Shown here piece by piece: positions 24,743 through 36,905 of a stretch of 64,000 nucleotides of DNA; within the stretch, counting starts at the first letter, position 1; each line of letters starts with the position of its first letter. Source of the stretch: Anaeramoeba flamelloides (lineage: Eukaryota > Metamonada > Anaeramoebidae). The stretch lies in assembly GCA_027625915.1 (NCBI GenBank), contig JANTQA010000036.1, positions 5,725,001 to 5,789,000 of the forward strand, in the 5' to 3' direction. The translations under genes were made by a program, and so were the position numbers. The notes under the pieces are model-generated. The model made no database searches, was not told where the DNA came from, and worked only from the letters and a program-made list of their open reading frames with translations.

Positions 24743-25146
24743 GTTGATTTCATTTTGAACAAATTGTAATTTCTTTCTTAGTTCCACATCCATTTTGATT
24801 CATCCCCTGAATCCTTCTCTTTTCTCTTTTCTCTTTTCTTAATTTTTAGTTAATTTTAAATGATTCCAACCACATTAGTTGAGACAATTACTCAAGTAAA
24901 ATTTAAGCCCATACCATACCCTTTTTTAAATGAAAAATTATTTTCAATCACAAAAAAACAAGAATAAAAAATTATCCTTTTATTTTTATTATACTTTACA
25001 ATCATTTTTTGCTTTTGTTATTTTTATTTGAGACCTATTTTGATTAAAATAATTCTTGTTGAATGAATGGATTTATATTCTTGAAAAGCTATGTTTGCTA
25101 ACTTTACAAAGTAATATATAAAAAAGAAAAAATAACAAATAAGCAC
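24743..25146. other. 3' flank of the HD gene
   Basis: T-rich and A-rich spacer with TTTCTCTTTTCTCTTTTCTT pyrimidine repeats just after the stop. No gene is recognised. Confidence 0.4.
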
Positions 25147-25349
25147 ATTCAGTTACACTTTTAAGACACAAACTTTGAACGAAATTTAAGGCACAAAAAA
25201 AATCTCAAATTAAGGAACAAAATTCAAATTCTAGTAAAAACAATAATTGGTGTAAAAAACAATTCCAAAAAATGTGCTTTAATTTGAGATTTTTTTTGTG
25301 CATTAAATTTCATTGAAAGTTTGTAGCTTAAAAGTGAAACTGACTGTGC
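25147..25349. mobile_element. Palindromic MITE, copy B
   Basis: The arms CAGTTACACTTTTAAG and CTTAAAAGTGAAACTGACTG enclose the usual GGCACAA and CTCAAATTAAG blocks and their inversions. The left terminus is decayed and the right is nearly intact. It stands at the left edge of the 1-kb segmental repeat. Confidence 0.8.
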
Positions 25350-26150
25350 TTTTTTTTTCAATTTCTCAATTTTGATGATTTATTATCTTTAACAGATGTG
25401 CCATCTCATTGATTTCAACAAGAGACAAATATCCTAAATTTTGTTTCTTTCAAAGGGACCAAACAAAAATTCCAAATAACAATTATTTTTTGAGAATTGA
25501 CATTAAAAGAATAAACAAAAAAAAAAAAAATAGAATAATACACATCAAAGAACAGCTGATACCAATATGAAATAAAACTAATAAATCAATATATTTTCAA
25601 AAAAATTGAAAAACTAATTTTCTTGGGCAACCTTTGAGTAAAACAACAATGCTCATTTTGATCCTAAATTGAAGATCAAAGAAAATTCAAATTGAAATCA
25701 ATATGAATTGCCAACAGTCATTTTCCTGCCTTTTATTATAGAAATAAAGTCCCCAAACGAAGTGTGTTGGGATTTGTGGTCACTATTTGAAAAAAGAAAT
25801 GAAAATGAAGCTGAAATTTTTCAAATTTATTATTCAAATATCATGATTAAAGATTGAATAAAATTCCAATAGAAATCAATACGATTTCTTAACAATCATT
25901 TTCACAATTTCAATAACTTTCAAATAATACGTTTTTAGCTTGTGGTGTTTAATCTATTTTTTTTAAAAAAATTGCCAAACTATTATATATTTAAAAAAAA
26001 TTGAGAAAAAGAGAAAAAAAGTAAAAATGTGAAAAATTGATTTCAATTTTGAAAATTTTAAGATTTTTTTTTTTTTAAATATCTATTCAAAGCCATTGGA
26101 CTATATACATTTCAGCAATTACAATCAAAATATACAAACTGAAAAATATT
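25147..26150 (+). repeat. Segmental repeat SR, copy 1
   Basis: It aligns in the same direction with 29148-30140. Shared landmarks are AGTCCCCAAACGAAG, the GAAAAAAGAAATGAAAATGAAG block, TTATTATTCAAATATCATGAT, ATTTCTYAACAATCAT and AATGTGAAAAAWTGATTTCAAT. Both copies begin with a MITE in the same place, so the MITE was present before the duplication. Divergence looks like 20% or more by eye. Confidence 0.75.
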
Positions 26151-29147
26151 TTATTATATTCAGTGGTCCTGATATATTGTCAAATTTGTGTTTTTATACT
26201 CTCAAAAAACAAGTTAAAAAAAAAGATCTGATTTGTTGAGGATAAAAAAAATAATCAAAAAGGGGGGATAGGAAAATTTAGAAAACAAAATATTTTTTTC
26301 AAAATTAATAATTTTTTTTTATATAAAATTTGATATTTTGATGAAAAAAAAATATTTTTGAGTGATTAGGTATTTTATTTTCTTTATTCTGGACAAAATA
26401 CAAATTAAAAAATAATAATAATAATAATTATTGTTATTATTGTTTTGATTTTGAAATAATAATTTCGCTATCATTTAAGTTTAGCAATAATTAAAAAAAA
26501 ATATGATATTGTTTGAAGAATTAAAAGATGGTATCACGGGTTTGGAAAAATACAGTGTATATCATCTTATCACTCTAACAATTTTGGTTGGAACATGTAA
26601 GAGTATCCTAAATAAGTTATTATAACAGCGTGATTATTTCTAAATGAAACAATCTATTATGATATTTATTTTTGGAATTATCATCCACTTTGTTATAAGA
26701 AAGAATAAACAATTTAATAATAAACTAATGAAAAACAGATTGTTATTTTTCATGATAATTTGAAGAATTTACTCTTAAAGGCACCTCTTGCCTTAATTGA
26801 ATTCTTAAAAAAAATATAATTAAATTTTAAAATGTTTTTTTTGGACAAAACCGAGTTTATATTCTTAAGAGAAAAAATGATCCATTAACTTCACAATTTT
26901 CTCTATTTAGTCTTTTTTTATCTCCGCCCCTTTGTTTAGAAATACCCATAAATAATCAACTTTAAAAATCTGGGATAAATTGAGTTTTTTCTTAACATTA
27001 ACCGATTTTGTCTTTCCTCTAAAATATACTTGGCAGGAAATTGTAAAATATATTTAAATATATATTTTTTTCTTAAAGTTAGAATTTTCTTATTTTCAAC
27101 CTTTTCAGATTTTATCAACAGTGATGTTTTTTTCTCTTTTTTCTTCTCAAAAAATAGTAAAAAAAATATTTCAATTAGATTGAGATCTTTGAATATATAT
27201 ATATATATATATCGGATTTATATATTTGATTTAATAAAGAAACGGAATCTATTCCACTTTCAAAATATTACCTGAAAAAAAAAAAAAAAAAAAAAAACAA
27301 GGATAACTTTTTTTAACTTCCGATTCAGCTCAAAATCTGATATTTTTGACAAATTATTGATTTTTCAAAATATTAACAATTGAAAAATTATATATTTCCG
27401 GTTTAATGGAGAAATATAAATCTTAAATAAAAATCAGTTAAAGTTTTCTAACATAACTTCAAATAGAATATTATAATTTAATTTTACAATTAAAACACTT
27501 CTTTCTTTTCTCAAATAGAGCAGAAAAAAAGAAGATAACACAATTTATATAATTTTCCCTAACGAGACAATTCGTTCTCCAAAAATTTCAAGAACATTAA
27601 GATTATCTTAGATTTTTGCAGAAATAATCTCAATCTTATATGTAGTTATCAAAAATTATTTACTTAAAATTTCACAAATAAAAATGTTTGGTTAAAATTC
27701 AAATGAATATTATAATAATTAACTATGAAAGGCCTTGAAAAAAAAATAAAAAAGCCAAAAAAGAAAAAATCTCATAACAAAAAAGTTTCATTATGTAAAG
27801 AGAAACTTTAAATAAAGTTAAATCTGGGTAGTGTGTGTTATTTATCGTAAAATAATTGAATTAATGTAAACACACTTGTAAAAATAACAAAAAAAATATT
27901 TTGACAAAAGATACAAAAAGAGAGAACTAAAGGTGATATATTAAAGAAATTTAAAAAATAATATTTGAAAAAAGAAAGTAAAAAATTTCTGAAAGATATT
28001 TTTATTATGAATCTTCAATTTGAAACTTCATATTGTCAGTAAAGATTGATAGTTGATATATATATATATATTAATTTTTTGTTTGGAAATTTTATTGTAA
28101 TTTTATAGAAAAATACAACACACAAATTCATTTTTTAAAATTTTAAAAAGATTCAAACAGCACTCTTTTAATACCTTGATTATTACCGAAAGTATTCCTA
28201 CTTATTTTATTTAAAAAAATTTCTTATTTTTTCGATTTAAATCATTTTTTCTTATTTTTTAATTATGATTTTTCTCTTTTTTGTAGGAAAAAATATTTTT
28301 CCCCATTTTATACAACACTATTCTGGTTTTTTTATTGAATCCGTTTTACTCTTTTAAATCAATTTTATCACCAAAATTTTACACAATGTTGATAATAAAG
28401 ATACATTTGAATACTATTGAAATATCTTGCTGTGAAACGACCCATAAAAATTCTCAGCTGTTTTTAAATTAGTTCGATATCTTCAAGTTCGAAAACCTAA
28501 TATATTTTTTTCCAATTCAATTTTTTTTTATTAAACTAATTTTATTTTAATTAAAGATATTTTATATACACATTATCAATTCAATTATAAAAACAAGCGG
28601 AAATATAACCAGAGGATATCAATCAATATATTTTTTTCTAATTTTAATTAAACCCAATAACACTTTTATGATAAAAATCACGAAAACGAGTTAATACACC
28701 AAAATACCAAAAAAAAAAAAAACATACAAATTAATATCGACACTAATAACATAATTCTTTTTCTTTCTTTCTTTTTTTTTTTTTTAAATTACAGATTTTT
28801 ATTATATTTTAAATTCTAGTTTTTTTTCTTTTTTTTTCACAATAAATTTCTTAATATTCAGTAAAAGAGTTATAAAGGTGAAAATAAATGTTGTTACTTG
28901 CTCATACATAGATACCGAAACACAAATGTATGTATAAATTGAAAAATAAACTAAGAAAAAGAAAATAAAAAAATTTCAATAGTTTAAACACTACCAGATC
29001 AAAAATAAAATAAAACTAAAAAAACAATTAAACACTACACTTTATACCAAATGAAACTTCCTGACCAACTATCAAGCTTAACTAAATTAAACAAAAAAAA
29101 TATTATAGCTGTTATTTTATATATTCTCAATTTTAATAATACTTTTC
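26151..29147. other. Gene-poor AT-rich region
   Basis: No conserved protein or RNA is seen in 3 kb. It contains an AAT microsatellite (about 26410-26430), AT dinucleotide runs at about 27192-27212 and 28056-28070, and a poly(A) run at about 27274-27297. Small open frames at 26936-27118 and 27030-27275 overlap on opposite strands and look like chance. Confidence 0.4.
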
Positions 29148-29360
29148 ATTCACCACGAGTTCCTCTTTTAAGATACAAACTTTCAATAATTAACTACACA
29201 AATAAAAAAAAAATCAAATTAAGAAACAAAAAAAATTTCAAATTAAGGCACAAAATTCAAATTTTAATAAAAAATAATTTCTGAAAAATGTGCTTTAATT
29301 TGAGATAATTTTTCCATTTTAATTTCAAAGCAAGTTTCTTAAAAGTGGAACTGACCTTAT
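29148..29360. mobile_element. Palindromic MITE, copy C (degraded)
   Basis: The right end CTTAAAAGTGGAACTGAC is clear. The left arm is recognisable from CTCTTTTAAGATACAAACTTTCAA but its terminus has decayed. The position relative to SR copy 2 is the same as that of copy B relative to SR copy 1. Confidence 0.7.
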
Positions 29361-30140
29361 TTGTTTTTATAAATGTCTTCAACCCCCCCCCCTTTTTTTT
29401 TTTTTTTTCTTCTTTTTTCCTTTTCAATTTTTGATGTAAACTCTGTTTCAGTCAAAGTGGCCCAACTTTTTTTTCAAATATCAATTATTTTATATAATTG
29501 ACCTTTGAAGAACAAATAAGAAATAAATAGTATAATAAACATCAAATAATTCTTTATATATGTCTGAAAGAAAACCAATTAATCAATAATTTTTTTTAAA
29601 AATTTGAAAAACTCAAAATCTTAGGGCCCTATTGAGAAAAACAACAATGTTCTTTTTGAACTTCTACTGGTATTTGAATAATAAATAAGAAACATTTTTC
29701 ACTTCATTTTTTATACTTTTCTTTTAGAAATCAAGTCCTCAAACGAAGTTTGTTGGTATTTGTGTTCTCTATTTGAAAAAAGAAATGAAAATGAAGTGAA
29801 AATTTTTCACATTTATTATTCAAATATCATGATCAAAGATCTTTATAGAATTACAATAGAAATCAATATGATTTCTCAACAATCATTTCCACAGTTTCAA
29901 TAACCTTAGAATAACACATTTTTACCTAGTGACTATTGATCTTGCAATAAAAAAATTTTTTGCAACTGAATGAGGTTTGAAAAAAAAAAAACGAAAAAAA
30001 AAAAACAAAAATGTGCAAAAATGTGAAAAAATGATTTCAATATTGAATATTTCCAAAATAAAAATTTTCTTCTAATATAAATACAAACCCCTTAAACACA
30101 ATTATTTTACCCATTACAACTGGGCCCCGTTGACTGAAAA
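29148..30140 (+). repeat. Segmental repeat SR, copy 2
   Basis: This is the partner of 25147-26150. Internal differences include a ten-base C run followed by a long T run at about 29382-29408, absent from the other copy, and loss of about 100 bases around the GAAGATCAAAG block of copy 1. Confidence 0.75.
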
Positions 30141-30843
30141 ATAATTTATGAAATTTACCTATTTATTTATTTATTTTCACTAATTGGTTAAAATAAACCA
30201 GTATTTTCATGATTTTTTTTCATTAAATCTTTATTATGTTATCACTTTTTTTTAGCTTTTTAAAAGATAAAAATAATTTCTTTCTTTTCTTTTTATCTTC
30301 TTTATTGGTACCTTTCAATTATTGTAAAAAAATCTATCCTTTTATTTCGAGGAATGTTAAAGTTATAACAAGGACAAAAATCGTCAATAAACTTTAACTA
30401 TCCTAACAAATGGTGGTTCTGTCTATTGAAAAAATCTCTCTAACATTTGAGAAAAAAAAATAAATTTTGTTTTTGAATCTACTTTAAAAAATTAATTTCA
30501 TATTTAAATTGAATAATTGTGAATATGAAATATTAAAAATTTATTCAAATTTAAAGTTTTTTTTTAAAAAGACCTTTGTGTTTAGAATATAATATAATTC
30601 ATATTTACTTTTAAAAATAAAAATCAAATTGGAAAGAAGACAATTTTTTTTCTAAAGGTTTTCTTTTAATACCAGAAAAGAAAATAAAACCATCTATTTT
30701 AAAAATACCAAATATAGGAATCACTTTTATTGTTGTCCAATACACTGGGAGATATTTTTGACCCCCCCCCTGTCATTTTTTTTTTCAAAGGATATTGTTT
30801 TCGGCATAAAAGATGATAATTTATATTTAAAGTTGCAGCTGTT

Positions 30844-31228
30844 CCAAGGTTACCGTGAAATTTTCTCAATATCAAATTTTGATATTGATATAGATTTTTA
30901 AATCTAAGAATATAAGAATAAGAAAGCTTATATTGAAAAATATTTTTTCATTAATTAGTTGATATGAAAAATATTCTTCTAATGTGATCGAAAAATAAAT
31001 TCATTTTTTAGAGGAATTTTTGAAATCTCCTTAGAATTTTTGATGTTAAGAGTCATTTTGGGTTCTGAAAATTTATTTTTTGAAAATCAGAAAAAAATCT
31101 TGAATATTGGCTCATTTTTAGGAATTTTTTTTTTCAATATGAGCTTTATTATTCTCATATTGAACTTTTTAAAAATTTAGATCAACATCAAATTTTGATA
31201 TTGATAAAATTTCACGGTAGCTTTGGAT
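30844..31228. mobile_element. 385-bp inverted-repeat element (MITE-like)
   Basis: The arms read inwards as GYTACCGTGAAATTTT, then TCAATATCAAA, TTTGATRTTGAT and, further in, AAGCTYATATTGAAAAA. Each arm is about 90 bases with good complementarity between 30849-30945 and 31125-31223. The centre is about 180 bases and non-coding. It is unrelated in sequence to the TA-flanked palindrome. No second copy is seen in this window. Confidence 0.65.
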
Positions 31229-31589
31229 TGACCATACAATAATATTTTACAAATAATTTGATAATGTTGAAAAAAACCAGAAAATGTTTTGAAAGCCAAT
31301 TATAAATGATAATATTCAGAAATTGAATTTAGCTTCACTTAATGAACTTTAAGATAACATGTAAATCAGTTGATAGGATTTTACCAATAATATAGTTGTT
31401 AGGTTTTAAATATTTTATCATTTAAATTATTTCTTTAACCACACAAATTAATACTTTAATAAATACGAGAGTCTTCGATATCCTAATTAAGTAGTGAAAA
31501 AAATATGTGACATGTAAAAAATCACCTAACAAGATTTTCAATTTTGAAATTTAGAAAAATTGTTATATAATTGCAAATAATACAAATCC

Positions 31590-31880
31590 TTTTCATAAAT
31601 AACCAAATTTTTTATGAACCTAATAATAAACCTACCAAAAATTCCTAAAAGTAAGGTGTCTATAGAATACTCATGTAATTACTTGATAGCAAAAGTAGAT
31701 CAACTTTTTTTGAAACATAATCGAGTTTATAGAGGTTTGCTAGATTTTGGAAAATGATAATTGTTATTATTGTTTTTTGATTCTTTGGATAGTGTTTTGA
31801 ACGAGTTTAATTTGATTAGTCATCATTCCAATAAGTGAGTGAGTTATAATTTTATAAAGTGTTATTCTTAAAAAAAGAGT
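31590..31880 (-). repeat. Dispersed repeat R4, copy 2
   Basis: Inverted relative to 22850-23200 and 63130-63290; all three share the CACTTATTRGAATGATGA-like block and the AATCAAAAAACA block. Confidence 0.6.
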
Positions 31881-33174
31881 TTGATTTTAAATATATGCAA
31901 TGAAATAACAATTTTCCCTAATACACACTTAAAAATCTTGTTTGGGATTTTTTTCACTAGTATCCTTCAAAAACTTCAAAATTACAATAGACGGTTTCTA
32001 TTAAAATTGGAGAGAACAAAATACAAGTTTTACAGATCCCCACAAAAAACTAAAACCTAAAAAATGAAAAACCTTATTTTAAGAAATCTCAGTATAAGTG
32101 AAAATAATTTGAAAAATAACATTTAAATTTGTTCAAAACAAAAGAATGACATTTTTCAGATTACCTAAACTATAACTTATATTTTGTTGGGTAACACCAA
32201 TAAGAATAAAGAAAAAAAATAAGTTTGTTTGAATTATTTACCCTAAAAGCAAAAGTTAATTTGACAAAATATCATTTTATTTTGACGGAATATTAATTTT
32301 TTCCAATTTGACAAACAATCAACCGTGAAAAGTGATCCTATTTGGATTTTCCTTCGATTTAACGAAAAAGATTTATTCTGAAGAACAATCTTTTTATTTG
32401 TTCAAAAAATGAGTTTTTTTATTTTGAACATTGAACCTAAAAAACCAACAAGTGTGTTTACAGAACTTTTGATACTTTTTGAAATATTTTAGGCTCTGTT
32501 TGACAGTTAAAATTTAAATTGCTTTCACTTTTTTTACATTTTTTGATATCACTCAAAAACAAAGATGGTGAGTTGGGAACCTTATTATCAGTAGATCCTT
32601 AAAATTCAAAGATCTTTAAAGTCTGAATTTGATCTTGAGGTTTTTTTTTTTTAAAAATTTCGCCTTTGAGAGGACAAACTTTTTATTAATATCAATAAGT
32701 GATCCCTTTTGGTGATCCTCCTAAAATATAAAAAATATGTTTCACAAAATCCAAAATCAATTTCAAAAGAGTAAAATAGATTGAAAAATCATTTTTAAAC
32801 CAATAAAATTGCTTTTAAAAACAGAAAGTAGTTGAGCTGTAGTAAAGGTTCTTACAATCCAAAGGTGAACCAATTTTTGACCAGAATGATCAATTTGGAT
32901 TTTTTAATTTACAAAAAATGACATATTCTGTAAGTAAATAATTATGAGCTATTTTCTTCTAGCTTAGTAGAAGATCTTCTCTTCGTTTTATGGCTATTTT
33001 TAAGAAAAGAGATCACAATTCTCTCTTAAGAAATTATTGTTTCAAATCATTTTGAAAGGGATTGATCAACTTTTCTAGTAAACAATTCATGACATTTTGT
33101 TTTCGTCAACCTCTCAAGAAAATAAAAAAAAATAAGAAATTATTTTTATTTATTTTTATAATATTTTAAAGTAA
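31881..33174. other. Upstream region of the ubiquitin-like gene
   Basis: No gene or clear repeat is recognised. A 30-base AT-rich stretch directly precedes the start codon at 33175. Confidence 0.4.
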
Positions 33175-33696
33175 ATGCAAATCTTTATAAAAACATTAAG
33201 GGGGGTTAACATTACTTTGGAAGTTGAACAAAATGATTTGGTTGAAACAATTAAAAACGAAATCAGAAAAAAAGAAGGGGTGCCATCTGATCATCAAAGG
33301 CTTGTCTATGCTGGAACGCAAATTGAGGATGGTAAAACGCTAGCTTATTATAATATTACAAAAGATTCAACACTCTACTTAGGTTTAAGATATAGAAACA
33401 AATACAGTCCTTCCTATGAGAGTAACCTCAAGAATGAGAGCAATGAGATCGGGAAAGACGTGATCTCTTCGAGGAATAACAAAGATGTAAATGAAAGTCA
33501 AAAATATCTTGAAGGTAGATGTGAAAATACTAAATGCAAAGGATATAATAAAGAAGTTTCAATGAATATAGGAAAGGGTAACCTTAGGTTGAACAAGGAA
33601 GAATTTATAGAGAAATGCAAATGCCCTTATTGCGATGAAATCTTTATTGTTAAGGCAAATGTTTTTGATAATTTAATCAAGAATAATAATTATTAA
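33175..33696 (+). CDS. Ubiquitin-like domain plus cysteine-cluster protein
   Basis: A single-exon gene of 173 residues ending in TAA. Residues 1-76 are clearly ubiquitin: [42 protein letters not shown] and [13 protein letters not shown]48 is replaced by T, K11 by V, V70 by G and the terminal Gly-Gly by Asn-Lys. It therefore cannot be matured or conjugated as ubiquitin and is a domain-type ubiquitin fold, although K63, K27 and K6 remain. After a polar linker (77-110) comes a small domain with C116-x4-C121 and C148-x-C150-x2-C153, five cysteines suited to bind zinc, separated by an IGKGN turn. Ubiquitin-fold proteins ending in such a CxxxxC...CPxC module occur in some protists and fungi; the present one seems to lack the extra distal cysteine block I recall from longer relatives. 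The role is unknown; binding to a ubiquitin receptor is a fair guess. Confidence 0.87.
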   Translation: MQIFIKTLRGVNITLEVEQNDLVETIKNEIRKKEGVPSDHQRLVYAGTQIEDGKTLAYYNITKDSTLYLGLRYRNKYSPSYESNLKNESNEIGKDVISSRNNKDVNESQKYLEGRCENTKCKGYNKEVSMNIGKGNLRLNKEEFIEKCKCPYCDEIFIVKANVFDNLIKNNNY

Positions 33697-34200
33697 CTAT
33701 AGTATGAATAAATTGTTGACAGTAAAAACTACAAGCAAAATATTTTCATTGTATCATTCAAAATATTTTCTTTTATTAATTTCTTAAGAATAGTTACCTT
33801 CCCTTAACTTCTTAATCTATTGCATAGCTGAGGTTAATAAATCTTTATTTATTTTGTTTTGTTTTTGAAAAATTTGTATTATTAAAGGATTTTCATTTTG
33901 TTATTTTATTTTGTTTTGACTTGAATAAAACTATTTTTTTTTTATAAAACAAATCATTTGATAACAACTTTTAACGCATTTTACATCATATCAAGATATA
34001 ATTAATAATTTGAATGTCTTCAAAATTGAGTTTTTTTTTGAAATAAAATGATTTTTGAGGCAAATATAGCTATTAAGAAAAGTAAAATCTTTTTTTTTTT
34101 ATCAATGATTTTGTAAGAATTCAAACCTTTTTAAAGTTTTGTTTTTTGAGGTAGCGAAATTTTTTTTTTGAAAATAAGCGCTTTTTTTTTTTTTTTTTAT
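33697..34200. other. Spacer after the ubiquitin-like gene
   Basis: AT-rich 3' flank without a recognisable feature. It leads directly into MITE copy D. Confidence 0.4.
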
Positions 34201-34401
34201 TACAGTCAGTTCCACTTTAAAGGCACAAACTTTCAACAAAATTTAAGACACAAAAAAATCTCAAATTAAGGCACAAAATTTGGAAATTTTTTTTTTACAA
34301 TTTATTTTTCCTAGAATATGGATTTTTTGCCTTAATTTGTGATTTTTATTGTGCCTTAATTTTCGTTGAAAGTTTGTGCTTTAAAAGTGGAACTGACTGT
34401 A
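34201..34401. mobile_element. Palindromic MITE, copy D
   Basis: TA at both edges (34201-34202 and 34400-34401), with CAGTCAGTTCCACTTTAAAG and its inversion CTTTAAAAGTGGAACTGACTG. Total length is 201 bases. It lies immediately beside the 3' end of LINE fragment a. Confidence 0.88.
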
Positions 34402-34403
34402 TT

Positions 34404-35062
34404 GAAGAAGTGTAAATTATACTCTAGTTGCCCTGAGACTTAAATTCCCTTTCAGAAATTTAAGCGTAAAAACATAGATTTCACGATTATTGATTAATGA
34501 AAATAATTTCAAACTATCACAGTTTAAAATTATTTCATTAAGATTTATTTCTTTTAATTTATTGTGAAAAATTAATCTATCTTTTTCATAGTAAGGACAT
34601 ATCAATAAAAAGTGATCAATATTTTCTATAACTTGCATCTGTTTATATTTTAAACATAAAGGACAAAATTTATTTGAATTTTTATTAATTACATGGTAAT
34701 ATCTATTTAAGTAGTTAGTGAATCTTCTGAATTTTAGAATTGTTGAGCTTGAGGGAAAAACTTAAATATTTTTGTGTTGTGTTTAAACAATTTTAATTTC
34801 TTATTATTGTGAGATATTTTTCGACCTTCCAACTTGTTGAATTCAACAACTCATAATATATGTATTTATAAATTTCTTTTTTTAGTTCTATAATATCCTT
34901 TGAATTCAAATTAATTTTATTATTAATTCTTTGATTAAACTTTATTATAAATTAGTGCTTTTCTTTACACCCCAAACATTATAACAAATTTAAAGTTTAC
35001 TCCTTCACATTATTCAAACAGAAAACTTTGAAGAAATTTTCATTCTCAATAAAGTCTTTTAT
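34404..35062 (-). mobile_element. LINE 3' fragment a
   Basis: On the minus strand it encodes the C-terminal zinc-knuckle region of a non-LTR retrotransposon: KFRRFTNYLNRYYHV, KFCPLCLKYKQ, then IDHFLLICPYYEKDR, the CPxC...H-FLL-x-CPxY pattern, and KFLKGNLSLRATRV before the end. The last part (34417-34638) is fully open; upstream (34760-35040) it continues with several breaks. It is a relic of one family with fragments b, c and d. Confidence 0.8.
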
Positions 35063-35990
35063 TTTTTTTCTTTCTATTATTTAAGGGAGTAGTTTTTAGT
35101 TCCTCTTGTTTGCCTTTAGTTTTTTTTTGATTTGAGAAATAAAACGAAAATTTATTTAATTTTCGATTTATTTCTCAAATTAAAAAAAAACAGCTGTTAA
35201 CTTTTCCAAAATTCAAAAGAATTGAGAAAAATCTTCGATTTTGCTCAATTCTTTTAAATTCACGAAAACGCCCCTTAGGTTTTCTTGAGTTTTCTGTTTA
35301 TTTGTGAAGTGTTCTAGGTTTTTTTTGAGGTTTTCTATTTTATTTTAAAGTGTTCTAGTTTTTTTTTACTTTTTGAAATAAACAGAAAATTTTAATAAAT
35401 TTTCGGTTTATTTCTAAAAGTAAAAAAAAACCTAACGAAAATCTATTGATTTTACTAACAAAACAGAAAACCTCAAGAAAACTGCCGTTAGTTTTTTTTA
35501 ATTTTAGAAATTAAAAAAAAAACCTGTTAGCTTTACCTGAATTCAAAAGAATTGAGCAAAATCTTTGATTTTTCTCCATTCTTTTGAATTCTGGAAAACC
35601 TTGGCACTGTACGGCACTACCATAATTCCAAAAATATTTATAATGAAATTTTTTTAATGAATTCCATAAACTTTTATTTTCCACTAGTACAAAGAAAAGT
35701 TATGGAGTCTTTTTTTATAATAACATAATATTAAAAATATTATTTTTTTTTCATATATGAGATATATTGATTTTTTTTAATTCAGATATCTATATTTACG
35801 ATTATTTTCATAGGTTGGGTGGTTCTATAAAAAATGATACAAATCTCTAATAACATCTAAATTATTTTTTTTTTTTGTATAATTTACAACACTTTGATTT
35901 ATCTTCTTTCATAACATAAGAATACATATTTAAATAATTTGTGAATGTTCTAAGTTTTAAGATTGAGGTAGAACCTTTCCACTTTAAATA
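35063..35990 (-). mobile_element. LINE 3' fragment b, interrupted by an FB2 foldback
   Basis: A T-rich tract at 35063-35083 is the poly(A) tail seen from the other strand. LINE sequence follows at 35084-35113 and resumes at about 35621-35990, where the minus strand encodes ILKLRTFTNYLNMYSYV and a degraded knuckle. The gap between is foldback element 35114-35620. Similarity to fragment c includes the FRVCPxYE-like region around 35790-35830 (TACGATTATTTTCATAGG). Confidence 0.7.
35114..35620. mobile_element. Foldback element FB2, long copy
   Basis: It is built from repeated hairpins of two kinds: arms CGAAAATTTATT/AATTTTCGATTTATTTC, and arms TTTTCCAGAATTCAAAAGAA/TTCTTTTGAATTCTGGAAAA. These are joined by linkers such as CGTTAGGTTTTCTTGAGG. 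It ends with GGCACTGTACGGCACTAC. It is inserted in LINE fragment b. Confidence 0.7.
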
Positions 35991-35995
35991 TTTTT

Positions 35996-36296
35996 TGTCG
36001 TTAGGTTTTCCATAATTTAAAAGAAGTGAGTAAAATCATTGATTTTTTTCCATTCTTTTGAATTCTGGAAAACCACCTTTAGCTTTTTTTTTAATTTTAG
36101 AAATAAACCGAAAATTTTAATAAATTTTCGGTTTATTTCAAAAAGTAAAAAAAAAGTAGAACACTTACAAATAAAATAGAAAACCTCAAGAAAATCACCG
36201 TTAGGTTTTCCAGAATTCAAAAGAATTGAGCAAAATCTTTTATTTTTTTCCATTCTTTTGAATTCTGGAAAACCTAGGCACTCCACAGCACTTTAT
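35996..36296. mobile_element. Foldback element FB2, medium copy
   Basis: It carries one of each hairpin type, beginning GTCGTTAGGTTTTCCATAAT and ending AGGCACTCCACAGCAC. The CCGAAAATTTTAATAAATTTTCGG hairpin at about 36109-36132 is perfect. A poly(C) run of about a dozen bases follows it. Confidence 0.7.
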
Positions 36297-36560
36297 GACA
36301 CATAGTGACCCCCCCCCCCCGCACATTATTTCAATATAATTAAAAATTAAAATCATTAATTTAATCACAAAAATTTTTTAGTTATCCCCTCAAGCTCAAC
36401 AATTTTCAATTTCAGAACATTTACTAACTGCTTTAATAGATCTTCGTATACAACCATATAAATAATAAAAGAACTAATAAATTTTACACTTTTTGTATAA
36501 AATATGAACACAAAGAAATAACAGAGAATATTGATCATTTTTTGTGTGTATACACTTTCT

Positions 36561-36580
36561 AGAGAAAAATATAGGTGATT
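36561..36580 (+). repeat. 20-bp target site duplication, left
   Basis: AGAGAAAAATATAGGTGATT is found here and again, identically, at 36906-36925, flanking LINE fragment c. Confidence 0.88.
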
Positions 36581-36905
36581 TTTTTTTTTTTTTTATTATT
36601 TAACGGAGGAGTTTTTAATTCCTCTTATTTGCCCGAATTCCTAAATTATGATTTAGGAATTTTGTTAAAGACTCAAAAATAAATTTATTACCTATTAAGG
36701 CTAATAAATACAATGCATCTCTTTTTCTAATAATATCAAAAATAGTAATATTATTTTTTAATATATTAGAGATGTTAAATTTTTTTATTTCAGATATCCA
36801 GATTTTACGATTATTTTCATAGGCTGGGCAGTTCCAGAGTTCATAGGCTGGGCAGTTCCAGAGTCATAGGCTGGGCAGTTCCAGAGTCATAGGCTGGGCA
36901 GTTCC
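36581..36905 (-). mobile_element. LINE 3' fragment c (5'-truncated insertion)
   Basis: The minus strand starts at 36905 with the CPAYE part of the knuckle and continues ENNRKIWISEIKKFN, FDIIRKRDALYLLALIG and KFLNHNLGIRANKRN, then a poly(A) tail (the T run at 36581-36594). It is flanked by the 20-bp duplication. All these are marks of target-primed reverse transcription with 5' truncation. It is inserted in antisense to fragment d. Confidence 0.85.
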
